Notes: a model not told the origin generated them from the sequence alone. A DNA stretch of 64,000 nucleotides from Corallococcus macrosporus DSM 14697 (GCF_002305895.1 NZ_CP022203.1:8280001-8344000); one strand, 5' to 3'. Numbered from the stretch's first letter, positions 1 through 9,018 are shown. Numbers and translations: made by a program.

Positions 1-274
1 GGGCGCTGTCCACCACCAGCCCCACGACCCGGTTGCCGAGCTGCGCCACCACCACCCGGGAGTCCAGCGTGCGCGCCACCGCCGGCAGCCCGAAGCGCAG
101 GCGGGCATCCACCACCGGGATGACGCGCCCGCGCACCTGCACCAGCCCGGCCACGTGCGGCGCGGCGCCCGGCACGGGCGTGGCCCCCGTGAAGGACTCC
201 ATCTGGAGCACGTCCGCCGCGGGCAGCACGTACTCCGCTCCGTCCACCTTGAACACCACGTGCAGCACGCTCAT
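1..274 (-). CDS. cheW: CheW-like chemotaxis coupling protein (3' part beyond the window)
   Basis: The visible 91 residues have the SH3-like CheW fold signature: an opening beta strand with VFKVDGAEYVLPA, then GLVQVRGRVIPVVDAR, the conserved segment that docks on CheA and receptors. The gene runs off the left edge, so its C-terminus is not seen. Its ATG overlaps the stop codon of the upstream cheA by four bases (ATGA), so the two are translationally coupled. CheW proteins link the kinase CheA to chemoreceptors at the inner membrane or in cytoplasmic arrays. No receptor gene is visible in this window, so the input to this cluster is unknown. Confidence 0.9.
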   Translation of the reverse strand, partial: MSVLHVVFKVDGAEYVLPAADVLQMESFTGATPVPGAAPHVAGLVQVRGRVIPVVDARLRFGLPAVARTLDSRVVVAQLGNRVVGLVVDSA

Positions 275-2328
275 ATGAGGCGCCCTTCTTCCCGGGCCAG
301 GCCGCCCTGCCGCCGCGGCGAACCCTTTGCGCGCGCGAGCCCCAGCGCAGCCAGGTCCAGCACCAGCGTCGGCTGGCCATCCCCCAGGTCCGTGGCGCCC
401 ACCACGCCGGGCACGCGCACCAGGGGGTCCTCCAGCGGGCGCAGGACGATTTCCTGCTGTCCCACCAACCGGTCCACGCCGAACGCGATGAGCTCACCGC
501 GCTGGCGCACGAGGAGCGCCTTGGCCGCCGGGCCCTCACACCCGCCCAGCCCCGCCCGGCCCAGCAGCCGGGCCAGCGTCAGGAGCGGCACCGTGTTGCC
601 CCGGCGCTCCACCAGGCACACGCCCCCCGCGCCCGCCGGCCGCACCACCTGCGCGGCGTCCACCTCGATGAGCTCCTCCACGGAGCCCACCGCGACGGCG
701 TAGCGCAGCCCGGCGCACTCGAAGACGAGCGCGTCCAGCAGCGTAATCGTCAGCGGCACGCGGAGCCGGAAGGTGGTGCCGGCGCCCGGGCGCGTCTCCA
801 GCCCCAGCTCTCCGCCCAACTGGTCCACGATGATGCGGTGGACGATGTCCATGCCCATGCCCCGCCCGCTCGTCGCGTTGGCGGCGTCCCGGGTGGAGAA
901 GCCGGGGCGGCAGAGGACCTCCAGCAGCGCGTCCGGCGAGGCGGGCACCGGCACGCCCGCGCGCGCGGCCACCGCCTGCGCGTCCACGCCGCGGCCGTCA
1001 TCCGACACCGTGAGGTCCAGGAGCCCTCCGGCCCGGCCATGGCTGGCCACGCGCACCACGCCCTCGTCGGGCTTGCCCGCGGCGCGGCGCGCCTCCGGGA
1101 GCTCCAGCGCGTGGTCCACCGCGTTGCGCACCAGGTGCACCAGCGCGGGCAGCAGCCGGTCCGCCACGGCCTTGTCCAGCTCCGCGTCGCCCACGTCCAG
1201 CTCCAGCCGCACCGACTTGCCCGTGCTGCGGCGCAGGCCGCGCACCAGCAGCGGCAGCCGCTCCAGCACGTCCCCCACCCGCACCATGCGCAGGCGGAGG
1301 ATGGCCGCGCGCATGTCGCGGAGCTGGCGCGCGTTCTCCTGGAGGATGGCCTGCAGCTCGCGCGTGGGCGCCCCGGCCGCCGTCAGCGCCGCCACCGCGC
1401 GGGCCAGGCGCGAGCGGTTGACGACGAGCGCCGCCAGCCGCTCCAGGGCCTCGTCCAGCCGGGACACCTCCACCCGCAGCGAGCCGCCGCCCCGCCGCGC
1501 CTCCTCGGGCTCCTCGTCCGGGGCCGCGAGCTCGGGCAGCGGCTCCGGCGCGCTGGCGGGCGCCGCGGTGAGCGCGCGCACCGACGCGGGCGGGCCTCCC
1601 GCCGCCTCCAGCAACGCGGCGTCCGGGGCCTCGGTGAGCAGCAGCAGCACGAAGGTGAGCGCCCCGCCGCCCGCGGCGGGGCCCGACAGGGGCAGCACCT
1701 TCACCGTGTCGCCCAGGGCCGCCACGCGCTCGCGCACGCTGTTGATGGTGACGCCGTGGGCCGCGCGGTCCGCGCCGGGGATGAAGTCCAGCCGCACCGC
1801 CCGGCGTCCGCCGGTGGCGCCCGTGACGAGCTGCTCGCGCTCCGCGGCGGAGAGCCGGGCGGCCACCGCCTCCTCCAGCGCCAGCGCGGCGGGCGCGGCC
1901 CTCGGGGCGCCGCCGCCCGAGCTCCCCTCGGCCTCGAGCGCCTCCAGCCGCGACAGCAGCCCCGGCGGCACCGGCGCGGCCTGCTTGCCCGCGGCGAGCT
2001 GGCGCACCCGCTGCTCGATTTCGCGCAGCCCCTCCATCAGCGGCTCCACGCTGGCCTCGGGCAGCCGGCCTCCGGCGCGGTCGGCGTGGCGCAGGCACGT
2101 CTCCATCCAATGGGTGATGTCGACGATGGGCTCCACGTCCACCATGGCGGACAGGCCCTTGATGGTGTGCACGGCGCGGAAGAGCTCACGCACGGCGCGC
2201 GGGTTCGCGAGCCCCCGCCGGATGCTGGCCTCCATGGCCAGCAACTGACGGTGCCCCGTCCCCAGCAGCTCCTCCGCTTCCGCCAGGTAGGCGGGGAGGA
2301 AGTCCGCGAGGTCCACGGACGCGCTCAA
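271..2328 (-). CDS. cheA: Chemotaxis histidine kinase CheA
   Basis: 685 residues. The N-terminal HPt domain carries the phospho-accepting His54 in AVHTIKGLSAMV. A variable Ala/Gly/Pro-rich middle follows, then the dimerisation helices, the HATPase domain (N box with LVRNAVDHALE, G boxes DDGRGVD and GRGMGMDIV) and a C-terminal CheW-like domain. The translated start is TTG, overlapping the stop of the upstream receiver gene (TTGA); no in-frame ATG precedes the HPt helix. The order receiver-CheA-CheW with overlapping stops and starts makes a tight operon. CheA autophosphorylates and passes phosphate to receivers, most simply the gene just upstream. Myxobacteria carry several Che systems that control motility, development and gene expression; which one this is cannot be told from the window. 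Confidence 0.95.
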   Translation of the reverse strand: MSASVDLADFLPAYLAEAEELLGTGHRQLLAMEASIRRGLANPRAVRELFRAVHTIKGLSAMVDVEPIVDITHWMETCLRHADRAGGRLPEASVEPLMEGLREIEQRVRQLAAGKQAAPVPPGLLSRLEALEAEGSSGGGAPRAAPAALALEEAVAARLSAAEREQLVTGATGGRRAVRLDFIPGADRAAHGVTINSVRERVAALGDTVKVLPLSGPAAGGGALTFVLLLLTEAPDAALLEAAGGPPASVRALTAAPASAPEPLPELAAPDEEPEEARRGGGSLRVEVSRLDEALERLAALVVNRSRLARAVAALTAAGAPTRELQAILQENARQLRDMRAAILRLRMVRVGDVLERLPLLVRGLRRSTGKSVRLELDVGDAELDKAVADRLLPALVHLVRNAVDHALELPEARRAAGKPDEGVVRVASHGRAGGLLDLTVSDDGRGVDAQAVAARAGVPVPASPDALLEVLCRPGFSTRDAANATSGRGMGMDIVHRIIVDQLGGELGLETRPGAGTTFRLRVPLTITLLDALVFECAGLRYAVAVGSVEELIEVDAAQVVRPAGAGGVCLVERRGNTVPLLTLARLLGRAGLGGCEGPAAKALLVRQRGELIAFGVDRLVGQQEIVLRPLEDPLVRVPGVVGATDLGDGQPTLVLDLAALGLARAKGSPRRQGGLAREEGRLI

Positions 2329-2702
2329 GCGCGCCTCCCCTCCAGGAGCCCACGCACCTCCGACAGGATGGCGTCGGGCGTGAAGGGCTTCGTCATGAAG
2401 CGGCTCGCGCCCGCGGCCAACGCCCGGGCCCGCGAGGCATCGTCCCCGCGCGTGGTGACGATGATGATGGGCAACTCACGCAGCCGGTCCTGCCCCCGCA
2501 CGAACTCCACCACCTCGATGCCACCGATGTCCGGCATGTTCAGGTCCAGCACCAGCAAGTCGTAGGGCTGGAGCGACAACCGCTCGATGGCCTCCAGGCC
2601 GCTGGAGGCATGCGTGAAGGTGAGGCCCGGATACGGCCGCAGGCACGCGACCACCATGTCGCGCATCACCTTGCTGTCATCGACGACGAGCACCTCAGCC
2701 AT
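2325..2702 (-). CDS. CheY-like single-domain response regulator
   Basis: 125 residues forming one receiver domain. The acidic pair is in LVVDDS (Asp8, Asp9), the phosphorylated Asp53 in LVLDLNMP, the Thr in IVTT and Lys105 in FMTKPF. There is no output domain, so it probably acts by protein-protein contact like CheY. It is first in the operon with cheA and cheW and overlaps the cheA start, making it the likely cognate receiver. The ATG start is preceded by a GGGGAT stretch at usable distance. The 276 bases upstream, up to the next gene, should hold the operon promoter, but no consensus boxes were recognised there. Confidence 0.93.
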   Translation of the reverse strand: MAEVLVVDDSKVMRDMVVACLRPYPGLTFTHASSGLEAIERLSLQPYDLLVLDLNMPDIGGIEVVEFVRGQDRLRELPIIIVTTRGDDASRARALAAGASRFMTKPFTPDAILSEVRGLLEGRRA

Positions 2703-2978
2703 GGCATCCCCTGGAAACGGCCACCGAACCTAGAGCGATTCCGCGAAGTTGAAAGACATGGCCGGACATGAGGCTGTTACAGCGCACACTGGCGGACAGT
2801 CCACAGAGACGACGCGCCTCCTCTGGAACAGAGGGTGCCAGCCAGGACGCGCCCGGGGTGCGGCCAGGCCCTTGACGCCCCGTGCGCCCGCGCCCCTGGA
2901 GGGCAGCGGCCCGTCCACTTTGCTGCTGACCCACGGCTTCATCGCCTGGTGCCGTGCGCGCCGCGTTCGCTCGGACAA

Positions 2979-4949
2979 TCAGTCCCTCACCGCGGGCGGG
3001 CCCTCGCGGGGCAGGCGGACACGGAAGGTCGCGCCCTCTCCGGGCGCGCTGTCCACGGACACCCCGCCCCCATGCGCCTCCACGATGCGGCGCAGCCGGT
3101 ACAGCCCCAGGCCCAGCCCGCCGTAGTGCCGCACCGGCACGGCGCGCTCGAAGCGCCGGAAGAGGCTCTCCAGCCGCCCGGGCGCGATGCCGATGCCATG
3201 GTCCTTCACCATCAGCGTCGCCACGTCCTGCCCGGCCTCCAGCGCCACCTCCACCGGCTTGCCCGGCCCGAACTTCATCGCGTTGGACAGCAGGTGCGTC
3301 ATCACCTGGGACAGGCGCGCCGCGTCCCACCGCCCCGGCGTGGGCTCCAGCGGGCCGAGCACCAGCAGGCAGCCCGCGCGCGCCGCCGCCTCCTCCGAAC
3401 GTGTCACCGCCTCGCGCACCACGCGCGCCAGGTCCACGTCCTCCAGGTGCAGGCGCGGGGCGCCGCCCTGGAGCTGGGACACGTCCAGCAGCGACTCCAC
3501 CAGGTCCGACAGGCGCTGCACCTGCCGGTCCGCGGAGTCCAGCGCGCGCTCCAGCCGCGCCGTGCCGTGCCCCAGCCCCGCGCGCAGCACGCCCTGGGCG
3601 CCCTGCACGCGCAGGCGCAGCGCCGCCAGCGGGGTGCGCAGCTCGTGGGCCGCCACGCTGAGGAAGTCATCGCGCGCGCGCACCGCCTCCTGCGTCTCGC
3701 GGTAGAGGCGGAGCTGCTCCGTCACGTCGCCAATGATGCCGGCCATCCGCACCGGGCGGCCTTGCGCGTCCCGCAGGGCCCGGCCCCGGCTCACGCACGA
3801 GCGCCAGGTGCCGGTGACGTGCCGCAGCCGCAGGGACACGTCATAGGGCGCGCCCCGCTCCAGGTGCGCGGACAGCGCGGCCATGACGTCTGGCCGGTCC
3901 TCCGGGTGAATCAGCTCCAGGAAGGCGGAGAACGTCCCGCCGAAGTCCCCCGGCTCCAGGCCCAGCATCTCCAGCAGCGGCGGGCTACAGTAGAAGGCCT
4001 GGCCGCGCAAGTCCCAGTCCCAGATGCCGTCATAGGAGCCGCTCACCACCAGCCGGTACCGCGCCTCGCTCTCCCGCGCGGTGCGCTCGGCCTGCTCCAG
4101 CAGCCCCACCCGCCGCTCCAACTGCCGCACCATCCGGTACAGGTGGTCCTCGGTGCTCAGGTCCGTGGGCGGCGCGGTGTGGGAAGGGCCACCGGCGCGC
4201 AGCTCGCGCAGCAGCGCGCCCAGCAGCTCGTCCCCCTCCTGCGTCCTGCGCACGAAGCCGTTGGCCCCCACGTTGTGGGCCATGCGCAAATCCAACTCGT
4301 CCGGCGCCACGGTGTGCGTGAGGATGACGGGCACCCGGGCCAGCCGCGGGTCCTGCCGCAGCCCCAGGCACAGCTTGAAGCCGTCCATGCCCGGCATCAG
4401 CGCGTCCGCCAGCACCACGTCCGGGCCGCGGCGCCGCGCCAGGTCCAGCGCCGTGGCGCCGTCCGCCGCCAGGGACACCTCGAAGCGGAAGGGCGCCAGG
4501 TGCAGCTGCGCCAGCTTGCGGGAGACCGGGTCGTCGTCCGCCACCAGCACCCGGGGCCGCCGGGCGTCCAGGCCCCACCCCGCCTCCACCGGGACGGCCT
4601 GCCGGGCCCCCTCCACCAACGCCCCCAGCGACAGGGGCCGGCCCAGGTAGCGCTCCACGGGCAGGTCGAGCGGGCGCAGCGCCTCCCGCTCCGCCGGGAA
4701 GGCGCTGATTTGGAGCAAGGCCCCCGCGAGCTCCAGGGCGCTCCGCAGCGCCTCCAGGTGCGTCCCGTCCGCCACCAGGTGCCCCGCGCTCGCCACCACC
4801 ACCTGCACCGACTGCGTCTGCAGCAGCGTCAAGGCGCCCGGCACGTCCGCGGAGACCCAGACCTTCCAGCCCTGACTCTCCAGCGCGAGCACCTGGAGCT
4901 CCCGGGTGGCGCCGGGGTCTTCGATGAGCAGGAGGGAGGGCGTCATCAC
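2979..4949 (-). CDS. Hybrid sensor kinase: degenerate receiver, receiver, PAS, HisKA, HATPase
   Basis: 656 residues, cytoplasmic with no membrane segment. Residues 1-118 look like a receiver fold whose phosphosite position reads VVVASAGHL and lacks Asp. Residues 132-250 are a complete receiver (VADDD, Asp182 in LADALMPGMDG). A coiled-coil linker near 265-290 leads to a PAS domain (about 295-415), a HisKA H box (LSVAAHELRTPLAAL) and a HATPase domain (SNAMKFG, DHGIGIAP, GGLGLGLY). The last block closely resembles the kinase at 9.0-10.3 kb, suggesting duplication. It lies 276 bases downstream of the Che operon on the same strand, but a functional link is only a guess. Confidence 0.93.
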   Translation of the reverse strand: MMTPSLLLIEDPGATRELQVLALESQGWKVWVSADVPGALTLLQTQSVQVVVASAGHLVADGTHLEALRSALELAGALLQISAFPAEREALRPLDLPVERYLGRPLSLGALVEGARQAVPVEAGWGLDARRPRVLVADDDPVSRKLAQLHLAPFRFEVSLAADGATALDLARRRGPDVVLADALMPGMDGFKLCLGLRQDPRLARVPVILTHTVAPDELDLRMAHNVGANGFVRRTQEGDELLGALLRELRAGGPSHTAPPTDLSTEDHLYRMVRQLERRVGLLEQAERTARESEARYRLVVSGSYDGIWDWDLRGQAFYCSPPLLEMLGLEPGDFGGTFSAFLELIHPEDRPDVMAALSAHLERGAPYDVSLRLRHVTGTWRSCVSRGRALRDAQGRPVRMAGIIGDVTEQLRLYRETQEAVRARDDFLSVAAHELRTPLAALRLRVQGAQGVLRAGLGHGTARLERALDSADRQVQRLSDLVESLLDVSQLQGGAPRLHLEDVDLARVVREAVTRSEEAAARAGCLLVLGPLEPTPGRWDAARLSQVMTHLLSNAMKFGPGKPVEVALEAGQDVATLMVKDHGIGIAPGRLESLFRRFERAVPVRHYGGLGLGLYRLRRIVEAHGGGVSVDSAPGEGATFRVRLPREGPPAVRD

Positions 4950-5514
4950 GACGGGTCGAAGGCGGGCGGGCGGCCAGGACGCCCCGGCGCCCTGGATGAA
5001 GGAAAGAGTCGCAGTCTGGGCACCGGACGCGATGAGTCAAGCAGTCCGGCAGCAAGTGTTCTCCGGTGCAAATGACCGCCAGTCGGCCGCCTCCGGCCCC
5101 TCCATCCCGGAACGCACCTGGGTGGCGGATGCATCCGGAGCGGCATCGGTATCTCGCCGACAGTCGCAGCCGGCCATCCAGGGGCCGGCTGTGGCCAGCC
5201 CGCCCCCCCGGAGGTCTTTCCCAGCGACATGCCGCGCGTCTTCTTGGAAATCCCGCTTCTCACCCCGGCCTCTGGACTCCAGGCGGGCCCGCCACCTGGC
5301 ACGGGGCCCCGGGACAAGGTCCACCCAGGCACGGCGGCAACGGCGATTCTTCTGCATCCGGATTGCATTGGAAACGGATACAACCGTCAGCCGGAAGCCT
5401 GTGCGGGGAGTCGGGGGAGACCCGCTGGGATGCGCAACGCGGAGCGCGAGGACTCAACGCTCCGGGTCTCAGCAGGGTGAAAGTGACCGTCAAATCGGTT
5501 ATCGAAAGGGCATC
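4950..5514. other. Intergenic region upstream of the Fur-family gene
   Basis: 565 bases between the kinase (leftward) and the Fur-family gene (rightward), so it should contain both promoters. Open frames across it have atypical codon use and no recognisable domain. Near the Fur start there is a short dyad, ACCG-N6-CGGT, at about 5486-5499, which could be an operator, though four-base arms also arise by chance. Nothing else was identified. Confidence 0.4.
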
Positions 5515-5964
5515 ATGGGAGCAAAGAGAAGCGCCGTGCAGCCGAAGCTCACCGAGTTCCAGGACCGGATCCGCTCCGCGGGCCTGCGCAGCACCGCGCC
5601 GCGCGTGGCGGTGCTGCGGGAGCTGGAGGACGCCACCTCGCCAATGAGCCACGCGGACCTGGTGGACGCGCTGGGGGACGAGGGCTACGACCGGGTCACC
5701 ATCTACCGCAACCTGACGGACCTCACCGAGGCCGGGCTGGTGGTGCGGGCGGACCTGGGCGACCACGTCTGGCGCTTCGAGCTGAAGCGCGCCGGCGAGG
5801 CGCACGGCGGCAACCACCCGCACTTCACCTGCACCGACTGCGGCACGGTGGCCTGTCTGCCGGAGGAGTCGGTCCGCATCGCGGCCTCCAAGGGCGTGCC
5901 CCGCGCGGTGTCCCAGCGCTCGGTGGAAGTGCAGCTTCGCGGCCTCTGCGACGGCTGCAACTGA
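5515..5964 (+). CDS. Fur/PerR-family metal- or peroxide-responsive repressor
   Basis: 149 residues. The N-terminal winged helix (FQDRIRSAGLRSTAPRVAVL, then SHADLVDALG and RVTIYRNLTDLTEAGLV) is typical of the Fur family. The C-terminal half holds the metal-binding and dimerisation part with HPHFTCTDCG and GLCDGC, the two CxxC pairs of a structural zinc site. The ATG was chosen because the family alignment begins a few residues later and a GAAAGGG stretch lies six bases upstream; the frame is open further upstream but is not coding-like there. Fur, Zur and PerR cannot be separated by eye. No metal transporter or peroxidase gene is adjacent, so the regulon is unknown. Confidence 0.92.
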   Translation: MGAKRSAVQPKLTEFQDRIRSAGLRSTAPRVAVLRELEDATSPMSHADLVDALGDEGYDRVTIYRNLTDLTEAGLVVRADLGDHVWRFELKRAGEAHGGNHPHFTCTDCGTVACLPEESVRIAASKGVPRAVSQRSVEVQLRGLCDGCN

Positions 5965-6151
5965 CCTGTCGCGGCGCCAGGGCGCGCCGCGCCCCTCCCC
6001 GGGAAGAGGACTGGAGAGCGGCCTGGCATGCGTCGGGGGCTGAGCATTTCCCCGCCCCCAGGCCCGCCGCGCGCTTCCCCCTTCGAGGGGGCGGACACAT
6101 CGTGGGGACGGCGCCGCGGGGGAGATTGCCCCGCCTCCGCCGGAGGCTTCG

Positions 6152-6532
6152 GTGCAACCGCTCCAGACACTGCTGGTCGTCGACGACGACCTCGACATCC
6201 GAGACGCGCTCCAGGACGTGTTCGAGCTGGAAGGCTACGCCGTCCTCCTCGCCGCGGACGGGCTGGAGGCCCTCGCGCACCTCCGGCAGGTGGAGTCCAT
6301 GCCGGACCTCATCCTGTTGGACCTGATGATGCCGCGCATGGACGGCTTCGCCTTCCGCGAGGCGCTGCGGCATGACACCAGCTTCAGCCGCATCCCCGTG
6401 CTGGTGGCCAGCGCGGACCTGGACGTGCAGGGCGCGGCGGAGGGCCTGGGCGTCGCCGGCTGGCTGCGCAAGCCGCTGGACCTGAGCGAGCTGCTCAACG
6501 CGGTGAAGCGGCTCAGCCATCTCCCCAACTGA
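6152..6532 (+). CDS. Single-domain response regulator
   Basis: 126 residues, one receiver domain: acidic cluster in LLVVDDDLD, phospho-Asp in LILLDLMMPRMDG, Ser in LVASAD and Lys in LRKPLD. The start is GTG, with GGAGG seven bases upstream (in CCGGAGGCTTC), which fixes it. No output domain is present. It lies between a Fur-family gene and a secreted protein with no adjacent kinase, so it is an orphan receiver of the kind common in myxobacteria; its partner cannot be inferred. Confidence 0.92.
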   Translation: MQPLQTLLVVDDDLDIRDALQDVFELEGYAVLLAADGLEALAHLRQVESMPDLILLDLMMPRMDGFAFREALRHDTSFSRIPVLVASADLDVQGAAEGLGVAGWLRKPLDLSELLNAVKRLSHLPN

Positions 6533-6670
6533 CGCCGGGCGCCCGCCGGCCTGCCCTCCAATCAGGAGCGAGGCGCGGACACCCGGCCCGGATTGGCGAG
6601 CGCGGAAAGCGGCCCCACCCTTGCTTCCAGGAGCCAGTCAATCCAACCGGAACCGAGGGGGAGAGAAACC

Positions 6671-7207
6671 ATGAAGAAGCTCATCGCCACATTCGCGTTG
6701 TGCGTGGGAAGCGCCGCTTTCGCGCAGCAGCAGCCGCCGCCGTCGGAGACGCAGGTGCCCCGTCCCGGCACGGAGAAGAGCACCGGCGTGGACGCCACGG
6801 AGGTCGGCCCCGCCATTGGCGAGGCGGCCAAGGACGTGACGGGCGTCCAGACGGAGGACGAAGGCACCTTCAAGAGGGACAAGGCCATGAGCCTGCGAGG
6901 CACCCTCAAGGACGCCACCGCGGACGGCGTGAGCCTCTCCCGCCCGGGGCTGCCCGACGCGGACCTGGACGTGCGCGACAAGACGGTGCTGATGCTGGAC
7001 GGCAAGAAGGTCGCCAAGACGGACCAGATTCCGGAGGGCTCCGCGGTGCGCGCCAGGTTCCAGTTGGAGGGCCAGGAGGTCGTCGCGGTGGAGCTGCGCG
7101 CCACCAGCCCCAAGGGCGCCCAGAAGCAGCAGCCGGGCACCGGCGGCGCGGGCACGCAGACGCATGAGTCGGTCGACAAGGAGCTGGACGGCACGCCGAC
7201 GCGGTAG
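6671..7207 (+). CDS. Small secreted or periplasmic protein of unknown function
   Basis: 178 residues. A Sec signal peptide (MKKLIATFALCVGSAAFAQQ) predicts export with cleavage after AFA. The mature part is hydrophilic and Gln/Pro/Gly-rich at both ends. A central segment (about residues 70-140) resembles a small beta-barrel: SLRGTLKDATADGVSLSR, DKTVLMLDGKKV, GSAVRARFQLEGQEVVAVEL. This looks like an OB-like or YgiW-like fold, but that is only a guess from the strand pattern. The ATG is preceded by GGGGGAGAG. A strong terminator follows, so the gene is probably monocistronic. Confidence 0.85.
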   Translation: MKKLIATFALCVGSAAFAQQQPPPSETQVPRPGTEKSTGVDATEVGPAIGEAAKDVTGVQTEDEGTFKRDKAMSLRGTLKDATADGVSLSRPGLPDADLDVRDKTVLMLDGKKVAKTDQIPEGSAVRARFQLEGQEVVAVELRATSPKGAQKQQPGTGGAGTQTHESVDKELDGTPTR

Positions 7208-7236
7208 TCCTCGCGACACACGCCTCGCGCGACAGG

Positions 7237-7279
7237 GCGGGCCCGCTTCCACGCCGGAGGCGGGCCCGTTGTCTTTTTT
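7237..7279 (+). terminator. Rho-independent terminator
   Basis: A GC-rich hairpin (CGGGCCCG at 7238-7245 pairing with the same palindromic octamer at 7261-7268) is followed by a T-rich tract (GTCTTTTTT). It lies 30 bases after the stop of the secreted-protein gene and is the clearest intrinsic terminator in the window. Confidence 0.85.
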
Positions 7280-7406
7280 CACAGCGAGGTCACCGGCTTC
7301 CCCTGCCGCGGAAGGCTTTTTCCCACGCTGACCCGCTTTCCCAGGCGGCCAGGCGTCCCCAGCCCGGTACGCGGATTGCTGTGCGTCCCGCGGGAGGAGG
7401 ATTGCG

Positions 7407-8987
7407 GTGAATCGACGACTGTGGGGCGGGCTTCTCGGGGCGGTGGTGATGGCGACGTGGGCGTGCGGTGGCTCGAACGAGCCCTCCCCCCCCATGACGG
7501 ACAACGATATCGACAACGGACCACCGGCGGGGCGGCCCGAGCCGGACGCGGGCACGCAGCCGGACGCGGGCACGCAGCCGGACGCGGGCACGCAGCCGGA
7601 CGCCGGCACGCGGCCGGACCCGGAGCCCGACGCGGGCACCGAGCCGGACGCCGGCACGGACCCGGAGCCCGACGCGGGCAGCGGCCCGCCCGAGGGCCCA
7701 TGGCCGACGGACGCGGTGACGAACTACTCGGCGCGCTACAACCTCTCCCGGGCGCAGGCCATGGGCGTGGACGCGGCGCACAACATCTGGCTGCTGGATG
7801 GCGACCGGATTGGCGTGCTGCGCGCGGACACACAGCAGGTCGTCTGGACGCGCGCGCCCATTGGCCAGGCGCAAGGCGGCTTCGGTCCGGACCGCGCGGC
7901 CACCGGCTCCACCGTCATCTGCGGCGGCAGCGCGGGCCGCGCCTACGTGGGCTACGCCACGACGGACCTGCGCGAGGACCCGGAGTTCCCGGGCCTGCAG
8001 CCCAACTACATCGTCAGCCCCAACGAGTGCTACCAGCCGGACCCGGCGCAGCCGTGCTTCCCGTACAGCCACCGCCGGCTCCAGTACTACAAGCAGGGCG
8101 ACGTGGACGTGGTGAAGCTGAACGCCAGCGGCGACATCGTCCTGGAGGAACACCTGCACCAGTCGGTGCGCAACACGACGGACGACCACGGCAACCCCCG
8201 CGTGCAGACGGGCCCGCGCCGGCTGGATGACGTGCACAACCTGGGCATCCGCAACAGCAACGACCACCACTTCGACGAGGACCGCAGCATCCTGAGCTGC
8301 ATCACGGTGCTGCACGGCCGCGACCAGGGCGACGTCTACGTGGGCTCCAACCACGGCGTCACCCGCATCCGCGGGCTGGAGTACAGCTCCCACCGGCACC
8401 CGGTGTGGCTCAACGAGAAGGGCAGCCAGATGGCCGGCTACACCTACGGCCTGGGCATCGCGCAGGACGGGGACGTCCTCATCGCCAACGAGTGGATGTT
8501 CGGCATCGTCACGCCCACGCCCCACCACGGCGACTGGGACAACATGGACAAGAACGTCAACCCGATGAAGGTGGAGTCGTCCTACCTGCCGGAGGTCAAC
8601 GGCCTCAGCGAGTTCGATAGCTGGCGCGGCTTCCAGCAGACCACGGACGGCCGCTACTACCTGGGCAGCAAGGACCACGGCCTGTGGGAGATGAAGATTA
8701 CCTGGGCCTCCAACCAGGCCCAGACGGGCACGCGGCTGAACGGCGCCAACGCGGAGCAGCGCGCGGCGCTCCAGCGCATCAACGCGCTGGCGGCCACCGG
8801 TGACGGCTCGCTCTACATCGGCACCGACCGGGCGGGCCTGTGGCGCCTCACGCCGATGAAGACGCTGGAGAAGGTGTCGGACGTGAGCGGCTCCCGCGTG
8901 CGTCAGCTCCTCTACGACCCGCGCGTGACGCCGGCGGCGCTGTACGTGCTCACAGACAGCGGGCTGACCGTGCTGCGCGGTAACTGA
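7407..8987 (+). CDS. Lipoprotein with PDAGT-repeat linker and beta-propeller-like C-terminus
   Basis: 526 residues starting at GTG, with GGAGGAGG seven bases upstream. A hydrophobic signal ends at Cys20 (ATWAC-GG), consistent with lipidation although Trp at -2 is unusual. Residues about 45-90 are low-complexity repeats of PDAGTQ and PEPDAGT, a linker common in myxobacterial surface lipoproteins. The rest, about 430 residues, contains repeated beta-strand units around short tryptophan- and glycine-rich motifs (NIWLLDGDRIGVL, GDVYVGSNHGVTRI, GRYYLGSKDHGLWEM, GSLYIGTDRAGLWRL), which look like blades of a two-component-regulator-type propeller. No enzymatic motif was recognised. It probably faces the periplasm or cell surface as a binding protein. 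Confidence 0.88.
   Translation: MNRRLWGGLLGAVVMATWACGGSNEPSPPMTDNDIDNGPPAGRPEPDAGTQPDAGTQPDAGTQPDAGTRPDPEPDAGTEPDAGTDPEPDAGSGPPEGPWPTDAVTNYSARYNLSRAQAMGVDAAHNIWLLDGDRIGVLRADTQQVVWTRAPIGQAQGGFGPDRAATGSTVICGGSAGRAYVGYATTDLREDPEFPGLQPNYIVSPNECYQPDPAQPCFPYSHRRLQYYKQGDVDVVKLNASGDIVLEEHLHQSVRNTTDDHGNPRVQTGPRRLDDVHNLGIRNSNDHHFDEDRSILSCITVLHGRDQGDVYVGSNHGVTRIRGLEYSSHRHPVWLNEKGSQMAGYTYGLGIAQDGDVLIANEWMFGIVTPTPHHGDWDNMDKNVNPMKVESSYLPEVNGLSEFDSWRGFQQTTDGRYYLGSKDHGLWEMKITWASNQAQTGTRLNGANAEQRAALQRINALAATGDGSLYIGTDRAGLWRLTPMKTLEKVSDVSGSRVRQLLYDPRVTPAALYVLTDSGLTVLRGN
7542..7613 (+). repeat. Four 18-bp tandem repeats encoding PDAGTQ
   Basis: The unit CCGGACGCGGGCACGCAG occurs three times exactly and a fourth time with two changes, in frame inside the lipoprotein gene. 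It encodes the flexible linker behind the lipid anchor. Such units can expand or contract by slippage without breaking the frame. Confidence 0.9.
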
Positions 8988-8996
8988 GGCCCGCGG

Positions 8997-9018
8997 GGCC
9001 CCTGGCGCGCCGGGGGCC
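8997..9018. terminator. Hairpin between convergent genes
   Basis: An 11-base inverted repeat (GGCCCCTGGCG against CGCCGGGGGCC, one G-T pair) lies between the stop of the lipoprotein gene and the stop of the leftward kinase gene. It has no T tract, so it could help end transcription from both sides but is not a classical intrinsic terminator. Confidence 0.5.

Noticed and set aside
773-2565. Long rightward open frames opposite cheA
   Set aside because: They are antisense to a gene with clear domains. GC-rich codons leave few stops on the other strand, and the products are Arg/Ser/Ala low-complexity.
4906-5514. A long N-terminal extension of the Fur-family protein
   Set aside because: It has no family homology, is low complexity, and the chosen ATG has a suitable spacing and ribosome site.
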